Below are positions 1 to 8,302 of a stretch of DNA of 64,000 nt, piece after piece. Under the pieces are notes generated by a model, which saw only the letters and a list, made by a program, of their open reading frames with translations, made no database searches and was not told where the DNA came from. The stretch comes from Shewanella colwelliana ATCC 39565 (lineage in GTDB: Bacteria > Pseudomonadota > Gammaproteobacteria > Enterobacterales > Shewanellaceae). The DNA lies in contig NZ_JAEC01000004.1 in assembly GCF_000518705.1 (NCBI RefSeq), positions 1-64,000 on the forward strand. The letters are read 5' to 3'. Each line of letters starts with the position of its first letter. The first letter of the stretch is position 1. A program made the translations under genes and the position numbers.

Positions 1-190
1 CCGCTCTCCAGCCAAAATTGCTTAATCTTGCCCAGAAGTCGCCTATCTTCAATGGTACGATTACTACAGGGTTGCTTTAGCCAAGCATAAAAACCACTAC
101 GGTGAACATTGAGCACTCGGCATAGTACGGCTATGGGATATTGGTCGAGTCGAGACTTTATGAACGTGTACTTTTCTTTGACTCGCTTGC
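1..190 (-). CDS. IS3-family transposase OrfB, N-terminal fragment (runs off window)
   Basis: Reading the minus strand in the -1 frame relative to OrfA gives KEKYTFIKSRLDQYPIAVLC, then a stretch with HRSGFYAWLKQP. This is the usual start of IS3-family OrfB before the DDE catalytic domain. The overlap with orfA contains AAAGAAAAG, a plausible slippery stretch for programmed frameshifting to the OrfAB fusion. The catalytic domain lies beyond position 1, so activity cannot be judged. Confidence 0.8.
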
Positions 191-451
191 AAAGTACACG
201 GCGGCCTCCTTTAGTATATTTCGCTCTTCAGTAACTCGCCGAAGCTCCGCTTTAAGTTTACGAATTTCGTCTTGCTGATTATCGATGGTGATGTGTTGCT
301 TCTCTGGTTTATCGAACTTGTTAATCCAGTTGTGCAAGCTTTTAGTTGTGATACCTAACCTTTCTGCCACATCAGCGATTTTATAACCACGTTCAGTGAC
401 TTGTTTGACGGCTTCAATTTTGAACTCATCGGGATAACGTTTTCCGCGCAT
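158..451 (-). CDS. IS3-family transposase OrfA
   Basis: This is the helix-turn-helix subunit of an IS3-family transposase, which binds the element ends. The protein starts MRGKRYPDEFK and has the typical HTH region (KIADVAERLGITTKSLHNWI, about residues 27-46), followed by a leucine/lysine-rich coiled coil (residues 55-85). The ATG at 451 is preferred over the ATG at 463 because a GAGG-type ribosome site precedes it. Translation ends at 158 inside an A-rich stretch where ribosomes normally shift -1 into orfB. Confidence 0.85.
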   Translation of the reverse strand: MRGKRYPDEFKIEAVKQVTERGYKIADVAERLGITTKSLHNWINKFDKPEKQHITIDNQQDEIRKLKAELRRVTEERNILKEAAVYFASESKKSTRS

Positions 452-516
452 GTAACACCTCATATTTTTGGTTCATTATAACTCTATGAAGTGTCTATTG
501 TTCTAGGGGCTTACCA

Positions 517-633
517 CACCGATGGTCGTCTTACTTCCAGAGTGGCGTGATATTCAGCATCTCGGCATTAGCGCTGCCCTATTTAATAAGTTGCATGTTC
601 CAAAGCCTCTTAGCCGCCTTTGATTACAGTTAA
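517..633 (+). pseudogene. C-terminal tail of a membrane protein cut by the IS3 element
   Basis: Directly abutting the IS end, an open frame ends at the TAA at 631-633. It encodes a hydrophobic stretch (YFQSGVIFSISALALPYLIS, then FQSLLAAFDYS) that looks like a final transmembrane helix plus a short tail. There is no start codon at the junction, as expected if the insertion removed or displaced the 5' part. The family cannot be identified from about 38 residues, and an overlapping frame is also open, so this is tentative. Confidence 0.35.
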
Positions 634-820
634 GTGGTTAAGTCACATAGAGCTTAATTCACTGCACCTTTAAGCCGATCCATTTATTTAATAGTGACTT
701 TTACTGCCACAATAAAACAGGTTGGTTTATTTTGATGGGTTTCACCCTTCAAATGGGATTAACTCACCGTATTTTTTCCTCATAGAATGGCCTCATTCAA
801 AACAACATGTGGAATTAACA
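634..820. other. Non-coding stretch before the outer-membrane pseudogene
   Basis: No coding frame or RNA gene is apparent. It should hold the promoter of the downstream outer-membrane gene, but I saw no convincing -35/-10 pair. Confidence 0.4.
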
Positions 821-1580
821 ATGAACAACTTCAAAAAAGCAGCACTTACAGCACTTATCAGCAGCACACTAATCTCAAGCGTTTTAAGCCGCTGATAATC
901 AGCCAGAACAAGCGTTAGACGCATCGGACATGACGCGTGCCACGTCAAACTTCTATGTCGGTGCGAGTAATAATGGTGATGTTAAGGCATCCGGGTCGGT
1001 TTCGTACAAATACGAAAATGGCATGGAGTCTATGGTATCGCTTGAAGGCACAATGAATAAAGATGGCGAATACAGTGACAGCCGCATGCAGTACTTCCAT
1101 GTATTTAATGTCGACAGTGCAGTCACACCACGAGTAGCGGTATCACTTGATATTATCGACAATCAGACTGCCACCACTGCTGCGCTAGGGGCTATTTCAA
1201 TCTTCCGTACGCCAATCGAATCTTTGACATTCTTCGCTCGTGTGGGGGTCTTAACAGGTGAATATTCCGATGAATCAATGCGTAACTTTAATGTATCAGA
1301 CAGCAGTCTGGTTGGGGGGATGGCCGCAGGTTATGCCGTATGGAAGGTTGGGCAAGATGGTACATTCTTAGCGCTTTATCCTGAATTCACTTACTTAAGC
1401 GGTGATATTGAATCTTCAACGGTGAAAACAACCTTAATGGCAGCGACACCGCTTAGCGCAGATAAGACACGTTGGGGACAGATAAAGTTTGAAAATACTC
1501 AAGGAAGCATGCAATCAGATAGTTTAAATGTAGATATAGACGAAACACGTGTTTGGTTTAACTATAAGGTTTACTTTTAA
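821..1580 (+). pseudogene. Outer-membrane beta-barrel protein with a frameshifted signal peptide
   Basis: An ATG at 821 starts a signal peptide (MNNFKKAALTALISSTLISS) that runs into a TGA at 893-895. One frame over, the sequence reads AADNQPEQALDASDMTR and continues without interruption into a mature domain ending at 1580. Removing one A from the AA at 886-887 restores SSVLA followed by AADNQ, a normal signal peptidase site. The mature part alternates polar and aromatic residues and ends in YKVYF, typical of an outer-membrane barrel. Translation from the internal ATG at 930 would give a 216-residue protein without a signal, which could not be exported. The family was not recognised. A sequencing error cannot be excluded. 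Confidence 0.65.
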
Positions 1581-1620
1581 CGTTTAAGAGTAATTTTAAC
1601 GATAGTAAAAGTAATAAAAA

Positions 1621-1646
1621 GGTCGCCAATTTGGTGGCCTTTTTTA
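1621..1646 (+). terminator. Rho-independent terminator after the barrel pseudogene
   Basis: GGTCGCCA and TGGTGGCC form an 8-bp stem, with two G-T pairs, followed by a run of Ts. Confidence 0.7.
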
Positions 1647-1749
1647 TTGAATAGAATAATTTAACTCTAGAGGATTTCAAATCCGGTTTGTCTGAATCTT
1701 ATGATACAGCTTCTCGGCAAAACACAACCTAAACATTGAAAATCATGAC

Positions 1750-1775
1750 GTATCTAGAGAACCAGGGGCTTACCA
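1750..1775 (-). repeat. Solo IS3-type end (remnant inverted repeat)
   Basis: The last 12 bases, AGGGGCTTACCA at 1764-1775, are identical to the outer end of the IS3 element at 505-516. The preceding 14 bases match at 8 of 14 positions, giving 20 of 26 overall in the same orientation. It sits exactly where a LysR gene loses its reading frame, so it is best read as the leftover end of an element that once interrupted that gene. Confidence 0.55.
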
Positions 1776-1889
1776 ACTCGACTCAAGCGCTTTTATCGCC
1801 ATGCTCAATTGAGTGCGATGCTTTGCTGCTGCGGTTACCGACCCAACATCTGCAATGGCACAAAAAACTTGTAGCTGCTTAATATTCAT
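1770..1889 (-). pseudogene. LysR-family regulator, N-terminal stub
   Basis: The minus strand encodes 39 residues starting MNIKQLQVFCAIADVGSVTA and ending IKALESSW. This is the helix-turn-helix start of a LysR-type regulator. Relative to the family the recognition-helix region is shortened (AAKHRTQLSMAIKAL), suggesting a small internal deletion as well. The frame ends at a stop created inside the IS3-type end at 1770-1775. The effector domain, normally about 230 residues, is missing. It is not expected to function. Confidence 0.6.
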
Positions 1890-2017
1890 AGTTTGACCAA
1901 ATAATGCAGATTGACCTTCAAAAGTAACTGCTGAAGAAATGGTCCCATATTAATCATACCTGAGACGGCAGACGTATTGCCTATATTAGAGAGAACATTC
2001 TAGTCTATTAAACGAAT

Positions 2018-2044
2018 AATGCTGCTTCAATAAGAAACAGCATT
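2018..2044 (-). terminator. Possible weak terminator after the amidohydrolase fragment
   Basis: AATGCTG and CAGCATT form a 7-bp stem with a 13-base loop, just downstream of the minus-strand gene. There is no strong T-run after it, so termination is only possible. Confidence 0.3.
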
Positions 2045-2067
2045 ACTAAATCAAACGAGTAGACTAA

Positions 2068-2905
2068 TTACAATTGATTTTTATATATCTTTCCATCTTT
2101 CATGATCACAACGAAGTTTTTTGCAGGATCAGCAACTAAATCCAGGTCTTTAAGCGGATTTCCGTCAACAAGAATTAAGTCTGCATAGGCGCCCTCTTTC
2201 ACGACACCTAGTGGGCCATCGCGATAAGGGTTACGAGGGCCACTTAGCGCAAGTAAACGAGCATTTTCAGACGTGGCAATTTTTAACGCTTCGTAGTGTG
2301 TAAACCAGTTCTTCAACTTAGCTAACATTTTCACTTGAGCAGCAGCAGCCTTAGGATCAAACAAGGCATCGGTACCAAAAGCCATATTAATACACATTTT
2401 TTTCGCGGTTTTATAGGCGTTGTCAGTACCACTTGTAACTCTTTCGAACTTTTCAGTGCTATAAGCATTATCGAAGACCAAAGCATCCTCATCATTCAGC
2501 AAAGGTTGAATACTTAACCATGCATCTTGCTTTTTCATCATCTTCCAAGTTTTCTTGCTAAGAATAAGCATACCGTGCTCAATTGACTTAACGCCTGCTT
2601 TAAGTGCCGTTTGTACGGCGTCATCAGTAAAGATATGCGCTGCCACATAGGTATTCCATGTTTTAGCAACATCGACAGCCGCCTTCATCTCTTCATAAGT
2701 ATATTGCTGAACATCTATATCATCATAAGCCGATGATACACCCCCACCACCTGAAATCTTTATTTGAGTGGCGCCCATACGTAAGTTCTCTCGCGTACGC
2801 TTAATAACATCATCCACGCCGTCGGCTGTCATGATCTGAGAGTTGCGTTCCCAGTATGTTAGTGGGTCAGTTTTATTTGCAGGGTGATCATTTTTTCCAT
2901 GGATA
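2068..2905 (-). pseudogene. Amidohydrolase family protein, C-terminal piece
   Basis: An open frame covers the metal-dependent amidohydrolase core. It includes KISGGGG with a candidate carboxylated Lys, AAHIFTDDAV and SIEHGM with His metal ligands, MAFGTDA with the catalytic Asp, and a C-terminal EGAYADLILVDGNPLKDL sheet typical of imidazolonepropionase- and Xaa-Pro dipeptidase-like members. The frame extends past the internal ATG at 2832 through YWERNSQI and HGKNDHPANKTDP to about 2905, where it meets the IS110 element. The N-terminal barrel strand with the HxH motif is absent here but is found at 4258-4590. This is one gene broken in two, and neither piece should be active. Confidence 0.7.
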
Positions 2906-2907
2906 AT

Positions 2908-4090
2908 GGAATGGACCCATCCACTTTTAATCGGCCTCGCAATGGGCCACGATGTAGTTGCTTAAACTCATCAGAAAGAGGACGGGTCCACTATGAACAT
3001 TACTACAATTGGTCTTGATATCGCAAAGTCTGTTTTTCATTTTGTTGGCGTGAATAAAGCTGGAAAGCTTGTCAAAAAGAAGATGGTTAAGCGCAAAGAG
3101 TTAGTGCTTTTTCTTGCTCAAATAGAACCTTGTCTTGTTGTGATGGAAGCCTGTGGTGGTGCCAACTATTGGGCTAGGGAGTTCGAGAAAATTGGCCACC
3201 GAGTCAAGCTCATAGCGCCCCAGTATGTCGTTCCCTACAGGCAGGGAAATAAAAATGATTACAATGATGCGCTTGCGATAGCAGAAGCAGCACAACGCCC
3301 CAACATGCGCTTTGTAGAGCCTAAGCCAGTAGAGCAGCAAGATATTCAGATGCTGCATCGAATGAGAGAAAGACTAAACAAACAATCTACTGCACTGATT
3401 AATCAAGTTAGAGGGATGCTTGCTGAATACGGCATTATTATCACAAAAGGAAAAGCGTCTTTTAGGGCAAAATTACCTGATATTTTAGAAAGTGCTGATA
3501 ACGAATTAACAGCCAAAGGCCGAAGTATTTTCCATCAACTGTACGAAGAGTTTAATGATATTGAGCGAAGGCTTAAAAGCTGTGATGTTCAAGTTCAACA
3601 AGAGATGAAGAACAATCAAGTGTGCCAACGTTTAGAAAGTATGCCAGGCATTGGTCCAGTCACCGCAACGGCATTTTATGCCGCTGTTGGAGAGGGTGAA
3701 GATTTTACCAACGGCAGACATTTTTCAGCATGGTGCGGTCTAGTCCCCAAGCAGCATAGCAGTGGCGGAAAAAATAACTTGCTTGGTATTAGTAAGCGAG
3801 GAAATGCTTATTTGAGAACGCTATTTATCCACGGTGCAAGAGCGGTTCTTTATCATAGTGAGGCTAAAGGAGATTAATTTAGTCGTTGGGCTACCGCACT
3901 TGCAGAAAGACGTGGTTTTAACAGAGCTTGCGTTGCGGTCGCTAACAAGCTTGCACGGATAGCGTGGGTTATAGCAGCAAGAGAAGATGAATATCGTATC
4001 GCTGCATAAAAGTAATCATTAACGCGCTAACAATTAGTTTCACCAACCACCAAATTGCCAAGATAATTGAATTGATGATGAGACAGTCAG
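2908..4090 (+). mobile_element. IS110-family insertion sequence (degenerate)
   Basis: The element carries a single DEDD-type transposase and short flanks. TGGACCC at about 2912 and GGGTCCA at about 2984 form an inverted pair upstream of the transposase. The boundaries are approximate: the left edge is set where the amidohydrolase frame ends, and the right edge before the barrel-tail remnant at 4107. IS110 elements usually lack long terminal repeats and target duplications, so sequence inspection alone cannot fix the ends. Confidence 0.6.
2993..4009 (+). pseudogene. IS110-family transposase with internal stop codon
   Basis: The N-terminal DEDD domain begins TTIGLDIAKSVFHFVGV and has the GNKNDYNDALAIAEA acidic motif near residue 85. 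The C-terminal transposase_20 domain includes SMPGIGPVTATAF (about residue 218) and SAWCGLVPKQ. A TAA at 3875-3877 stops it after 294 residues. The same frame continues FSRWATALAERRGFNRAC to a normal end REDEYRIAA at 4009, giving 338 residues in total. Family members usually have Gln at the stopped codon, so a CAA to TAA change is likely. The last 43 residues are lost, so the copy is probably inactive. Confidence 0.85.
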
Positions 4091-4106
4091 ACTGTTCTAC
4101 TTAAAA

Positions 4107-4262
4107 CCTTAGCCCGACATTGGCTCTAAAGAAGCCGTAAGGATGATAAGGAAAGTAGAAGCAAATATCCATCAGGGCCAGAGGAGTACCTCAATAACAG
4201 GCCGAATATATGGGTGCAATGAACTCTTCTCAAAGTCGATATTAAATATCTTGCAAACCGGA
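4107..4262 (-). pseudogene. Outer-membrane receptor C-terminal remnant
   Basis: Just beyond the IS110 element the minus strand encodes MDICFYFPYHPYGFFRANVG, then LRF and a stop. This looks like the last strands of an outer-membrane barrel, possibly a TonB-dependent receptor, with a terminal Phe. In the next frame upstream, IFNIDFEKSSLHPYIRPVIE could be the preceding segment, which would require a frameshift near 4185. The joined reading is my reconstruction and the family call is tentative. Confidence 0.4.
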
Positions 4263-4590
4263 TAGGTCCATATAAGTCGAAATGGCCAGATGTTTGACTG
4301 ATTGGTGGTCCTGAAGCAAAAATACGAGGTCCTGGATATTGCCCAGTATCGGTCATTTTCTTAATACTAAAAGGATTGCCCCCATATCTCGCACCGATGT
4401 AAAACCTCGCATTAAGGTATCTTCAGCACCTAAAAAACCTCTAATGGCAACTTCTGACATATCACCAACAATGAGAGTGTTTGCTGGCGTATTTGCGTAA
4501 TTAGTATGCCAATGAGCATCGATAAGGCCAGGTATCAAGGTTTTTCCTTTACCATCAATTACCGTCACATTTGTACTGTCAATTTGGTTG
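4258..4590 (-). pseudogene. Amidohydrolase family protein, N-terminal piece with frameshift
   Basis: This is the missing N-terminal half of the amidohydrolase at 2068-2905. It reads VTVIDGKGKTLIPGLIDAHWH, with the metal-binding HxH, then GFTSVRDMG. A one-base shift then leads to MTDTGQYPGPRIFASGPPIS and QTSGHFDLYGP. The shift lies in the five-C run at 4379-4383: six Gs on the coding strand would restore GGNPFSIKK. The signal peptide and first strands are missing, because the frame meets an unrelated barrel gene near 4590. The frame is cut again near 4258. Confidence 0.65.
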
Positions 4591-5270
4591 ACGAATTTTT
4601 TGACCCATCGAGTTCAATCGGCACTGTTAATGCTGAAAGCTATACCCTGCGAGCTGATGTCAATATCCTGCCCTTTTGGAACGTGTATGGTGTACTAGGA
4701 AAGGTCAATGTTGATGCGGTAGTCGATGCGCAATATACAGGTAAGATGAAAGATGTTTTCGAAGACAAGCTAGGTGTTGTAGGTGGCAAACTGGCTTGTA
4801 AAGCGGTGGCCAGTCAAGGGGTTGATCTATGCTCTCCAGCTGAAGTCAGTGTCCCTCTTCACCTAAATTATGATGTTGTAGGTCTAGGAACAACCTTATC
4901 AGTGGGTTACAAAGAGTTTTTTGCCTCTGTGACGGCAACATATTCACAAACTCGATTAGAAGGCCAAGATGATTGGGGTGATGGAGTCCTATCCATTCAA
5001 CCTATGCTAGGTTACCAATTTCTCGATTACCGAGCTCAGGTTTTTATTGGCGCCGAATACCAAGGCTTAAAGCCGAAAATGACAGGAAACTTAGGTTACA
5101 TCGATGCTCTGGGTCGCGACTTTACCTATGATGTTGGGGTCGAACTTGAAGAGTGGGCTTACTTAGTGGGATTTAATAAGCAAATAGGTAAAAACTACAA
5201 CATTACCGCCCTGTTTAATAAAGGCGAAACAAGAAGCTCATTTACAATTAACTTCGGCTATCGCTTCTAA
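4590..5270 (+). pseudogene. Outer-membrane beta-barrel protein, 5'-truncated
   Basis: From about 4590 the sequence encodes FFDPSSSIGTVNAESYTL and about 220 further residues of alternating polar and aromatic strands, ending SSFTINFGYRF with a terminal Phe, the mark of an outer-membrane barrel. No signal peptide is present. The frame is open back to an ATG at 4506, but that part is antisense to the amidohydrolase fragment and does not look like a leader. Two Cys residues near the middle (KLACKAV and VDLCSPAEV) could form a loop disulfide. The family was not recognised. The missing start suggests it is not exported. Confidence 0.6.
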
Positions 5271-5296
5271 ATTTTCTTGGTGCTGTAGAGAGTATT

Positions 5297-5324
5297 AAAA
5301 GACCCACAATCTTGGGTCTTTTCT
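5297..5324 (+). terminator. Rho-independent terminator
   Basis: AAAAGACCCA and TGGGTCTTTT form a perfect 10-bp stem with a 6-base loop, 26 bases after the barrel fragment. It may work in both directions. Confidence 0.8.
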
Positions 5325-5608
5325 GCTTATCCTGCTATGGCAGGCAAACCATGAGTAATGAAGCGACACATTCAAGCTGTGAAGTGGCAAGAAGCATAAC
5401 CACTGCGTATTGAAAGATATGTTAAGCGACAATGCTTTGGTCGATTGCACAATAACTTTAATCACCGGCACCAAACGGTAAGACATGTTATGAAGCGTTA
5501 TAACATCGCTATTTAACGCCTGTAACAATATGTCATTAACAGGGTAATTAAAGGGATTATTGGAAGAATAAAAAGTAAAAGCAACCAAGGGAAAGTTGTA
5601 AAAACAAT
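5325..5608. other. Non-coding stretch between the decayed island and tRNA-Ser
   Basis: Together with the flanking terminators this is a gap of about 375 bases. I see no convincing coding frame or repeat. The open frame antisense to the tRNA is a chance frame. Confidence 0.4.
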
Positions 5609-5641
5609 AAAGGGAATCAGTAATTAACTGATTCCCTTTAA
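5609..5641 (-). terminator. Terminator of the tRNA-Ser transcript
   Basis: AAAGGGAATCAG and CTGATTCCCTTT form a 12-bp stem directly 3' of the tRNA, followed on the minus strand by a T-rich stretch. Confidence 0.8.
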
Positions 5642-5645
5642 AATT

Positions 5646-5733
5646 TGGCGGTGAGAGAGGGAGTCGAACCCTCGATACGTTACCGTATACACACTTTCCA
5701 GGCGTGCTCCTTCGGCCACTCGGACACCTCACC
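5646..5733 (-). tRNA. tRNA-Ser (anticodon GGA)
   Basis: The 88-nt minus-strand RNA starts GGTGAGGTGTCCGAGTGG and ends with an encoded CCA. The anticodon loop is CTGGAAA, giving GGA, which reads UCC and UCU serine codons. A long variable arm, the TTCGACTC T-loop and a 7-bp acceptor stem (one G-T pair) fit a class II tRNA-Ser. Confidence 0.95.
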
Positions 5734-5786
5734 AATTTTTGTTAGCAGTAGGTGTAAACACTACTTTTGCTTGCTAACGGGGCGGT

Positions 5787-5815
5787 ACTTTACGCAAAAG
5801 GCCAAAGTTGGTCAA
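5787..5815 (-). promoter_or_regulatory. Sigma70-type promoter for tRNA-Ser
   Basis: On the minus strand, TTGACC and TAAAGT are separated by 17 bases. They are followed by a GC-rich discriminator (CCGCCCCG), as is common in stable-RNA promoters subject to stringent control. The tRNA starts about 50 bases downstream. Confidence 0.6.
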
Positions 5816-5885
5816 GTTAAATAACTGCTGCGTCAAGCGTTTGCGTAATTGATCGCCAATTGCAGCTAAACGCCAAGTGCTGACA

Positions 5886-7880
5886 CTACTGTTTAAACTT
5901 CGCCACAAGTTGAGACATTGCGCTGACATCCGTCAACAGAGCTTCATTTAACACGCTGAGCTTGTCAGATACTTCTTGGGTGTTTCTATATATATCACTG
6001 ATTTTCATTGCGTTTTGATGTACTTCTTCAGACACCGCTGACTGTTCATGGGTGGCAGCAGCGATCTGCTCATTCATGCTATCAATAATACTGACTTCAC
6101 TGACAATTCTAACTAACTCCTCACCAGCTTTCTTAGACTCCATTACGCTGCTTTCTGCGCGAGTTTTACCCGTCGCCATGGCTTTCACGGCTAGTTGTGC
6201 ACCGCGCTCGAGCCGCTCTGTCATGCTACGTATGTCTTCTGTTGACGCTTGAGCACGTTGAGCAAGGCTTCTAACTTCATCTGCAACCACCGCAAAGCCT
6301 CTCCCCATCTCTCCTGCTCTTGCCGCTTCAATGGCGGCATTCAAAGCTAATAAGTTAGTCTGCTCTGCGATACCACTAATGACACCTAGCACATTAACAA
6401 TACCTTTAATGTCTTCATCTAGATGATGAATCGCTTGAGATGCCTCTTCAATTTCTACTGCCAGAATATTTATCGACTCAGCAGTCCGCTCAACCTCAAT
6501 ACTGCCCTCTTTCGCTTCTTTATTGGCCAAAGCAGAAGCTTCTGAGGCCTGCACCGCATTTTGTGCAATCTCCTGCACCGTAGCGCTCATTTCTGTCATT
6601 GCTGAAGCAACCTGATCGACCTCGCTATGGCCTAACGCCACGTCGTTTCGCATCTCTTTTGCGTAGCCTTCCATCTCTTGGGACGCTGTAACGAGTCGTT
6701 CAGTATTAGTGCGTACGTGGCCAATAACCACTTCAAAATCTTCCATCATGTGGTTAAACGCTATGCCTAGCTGACCGATTTCATCTTCACCTAACAGATC
6801 GACTCTGACACTTAAATCGTAGTGCTTTTGCGATTGCGTAACTTTATTATGAAGGTGGTGCAAAGAACGGTGCAAATATCGACCAATAGCCAATGACAAC
6901 CATATGACCGTCAAACCGGAACCCACCATCACAGCAATAATAAACCAAACCAAGCTGTTGGCCTGATCATAAGCGATTTGCGTTTTTTCAATCAACGATG
7001 TCGATAACTTTTGCTCAAATTGGCGAATATTATCGATACGAGCAGTAGATTTGGCGAACCACTCAGTTGCACTTTGCGCCTTAAGCTCTGTAGCGTCTTG
7101 CTTGAAGGCAACGAGTCTTAAAGCGTTAACCGAAGAAAACGCGCTGCCCGCCGTAAGCTGTTTGTAATCGTTTTGCACATTAGGTTGTGACAACGCAATA
7201 AAACGCTCTTGGTAAGTATTTTGTTCTGACACTAAGTTAGCAAACTTTAAAAACATGTTGGGTTTAAAACTTGAATTACCAAAGGTAGAGCTCAGCACGG
7301 CTCGCTCAATGCCTGCTCGCTCTTTCATCTGTAAATAGGCACTGAATGCCGCCGCTTGAATTGCAATAGCCTGATTCGCGCCAGCTTGTGCTGTGCTATC
7401 GACGATAGACAGCAAACTTGCGTTTAACTGGCTGTAATAGCCAACTTCGTCAGCGACCGATATGGACAATGAGTCGACACGACTTCGCATAGTCGCCAAT
7501 TGGCTCAACTGATTATTGACCTTGGCTAATTGACTAGCAAAATCATCTGGCAATGGGTTGTTTTTAATAAACTGAGTATATGCATCATGCTGCGTATCTG
7601 TAGCGCGACGTTGCTGTGGTAATTTATCGCCAAAATTTCTACCACTGGAACCTAAGAACCCAGCACTCATACCGCGTTCTTTTTGTAACTCGTGTACTAA
7701 ATTGCCGTTAACGACAGCAAGCTTAGACAGCACTTCCACTTGTGCTAAACCAACGCTTAACAGGTATTGGCTGTACACAACATATAAGCCGAACATCAGC
7801 GCACCAACGATTGGTGGAACAATCACCAATAGGAGCTTGTTTTTAATTTTAAGATTGCTAATCCATTGCATATTAATCAT
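5886..7880 (-). CDS. Methyl-accepting chemotaxis protein with NIT sensor domain
   Basis: This is an inner-membrane chemoreceptor of 664 residues that signals to CheA/CheW. The first membrane helix is at about residues 14-35. A periplasmic NIT (nitrate/nitrite-sensing type) domain follows (about 50-300, with [15 protein letters not shown]), then a second helix (about 308-332), HAMP, and a long cytoplasmic coiled coil. The hairpin tip reads [19 protein letters not shown] near residue 510, the conserved MCP core. There is no C-terminal CheR-tether pentapeptide; it ends LVAKFKQ. It stands alone, with no che genes nearby. The ligand is unknown, and nitrate is only suggested by the domain name. Confidence 0.9.
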   Translation of the reverse strand: MINMQWISNLKIKNKLLLVIVPPIVGALMFGLYVVYSQYLLSVGLAQVEVLSKLAVVNGNLVHELQKERGMSAGFLGSSGRNFGDKLPQQRRATDTQHDAYTQFIKNNPLPDDFASQLAKVNNQLSQLATMRSRVDSLSISVADEVGYYSQLNASLLSIVDSTAQAGANQAIAIQAAAFSAYLQMKERAGIERAVLSSTFGNSSFKPNMFLKFANLVSEQNTYQERFIALSQPNVQNDYKQLTAGSAFSSVNALRLVAFKQDATELKAQSATEWFAKSTARIDNIRQFEQKLSTSLIEKTQIAYDQANSLVWFIIAVMVGSGLTVIWLSLAIGRYLHRSLHHLHNKVTQSQKHYDLSVRVDLLGEDEIGQLGIAFNHMMEDFEVVIGHVRTNTERLVTASQEMEGYAKEMRNDVALGHSEVDQVASAMTEMSATVQEIAQNAVQASEASALANKEAKEGSIEVERTAESINILAVEIEEASQAIHHLDEDIKGIVNVLGVISGIAEQTNLLALNAAIEAARAGEMGRGFAVVADEVRSLAQRAQASTEDIRSMTERLERGAQLAVKAMATGKTRAESSVMESKKAGEELVRIVSEVSIIDSMNEQIAAATHEQSAVSEEVHQNAMKISDIYRNTQEVSDKLSVLNEALLTDVSAMSQLVAKFKQ

Positions 7881-8220
7881 TTGTCGTCCCTAACATATCT
7901 GTTTTCTGTACGTGGCCACAATGTGTGCTAATCAAACCCTAAATCAATGTAACTGCGAAACTTGAGCTACCATTTAGCGCAGTGGTTAATTCGTTAATAA
8001 CTGAAAATAATTGAGTTTTACTAAGTTTATAAGGTTTTATCACTAAGTGCGATACCTAGCAATTGGTATTAAGTCTAGTATAAGACTCAACGGAATAAAG
8101 TCGTATTCGCTCAACAGGCAATTATGCCCTGGTAGGCAAAATACGCTAAGCCTATACACTAGGTTATTTCGACACTAAATTATTAGCTGTTTGCGACAAA
8201 CAAGTGAAAAAATGCTGGCG
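7881..8220. other. Intergenic region upstream of the chemoreceptor
   Basis: About 340 bases hold no coding frame. It should include the promoter of the minus-strand chemoreceptor. I saw no palindrome or RNA element I can name. Confidence 0.4.
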
Positions 8221-8260
8221 AAAAAAATGCCTAATTCGCAGTTAGCGATTAGGCATTTTT
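8221..8260 (-). terminator. Terminator of nadA
   Basis: AAATGCCTAAT and ATTAGGCATTT form an 11-bp stem flanked by A- and T-runs, about 40 bases after nadA. It is symmetrical enough to act in both directions. Confidence 0.8.
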
Positions 8261-8302
8261 TATAAGGTTTACATCGTGACGATGCCACATTAATCAAGCT
8301 GT

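Larger units (their letters stand above)
1..516 (-). mobile_element. IS3-family insertion sequence, left part only
   Basis: The element runs off the left window edge. It contains orfA and the start of orfB in the usual IS3 two-frame arrangement. Its outer end is placed at 516 because the minus-strand sequence there begins TGGTAAGCCCCT, starting with the TG typical of IS3-family inverted repeats, and because the same 12 bases recur at 1764-1775 where another gene is abruptly cut. The other end and any target duplication lie outside the window, so the exact boundary is inferred. Confidence 0.8.

Noticed and set aside
4506..4590. ATG at 4506 as the start of the barrel protein
   Set aside because: This part is antisense to the amidohydrolase fragment and lacks a signal peptide; the real homology starts near 4590.
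5295..5735. Open frame of 146 codons overlapping tRNA-Ser
   Set aside because: It runs through the tRNA and its terminator and has no family signal; it is a chance frame.
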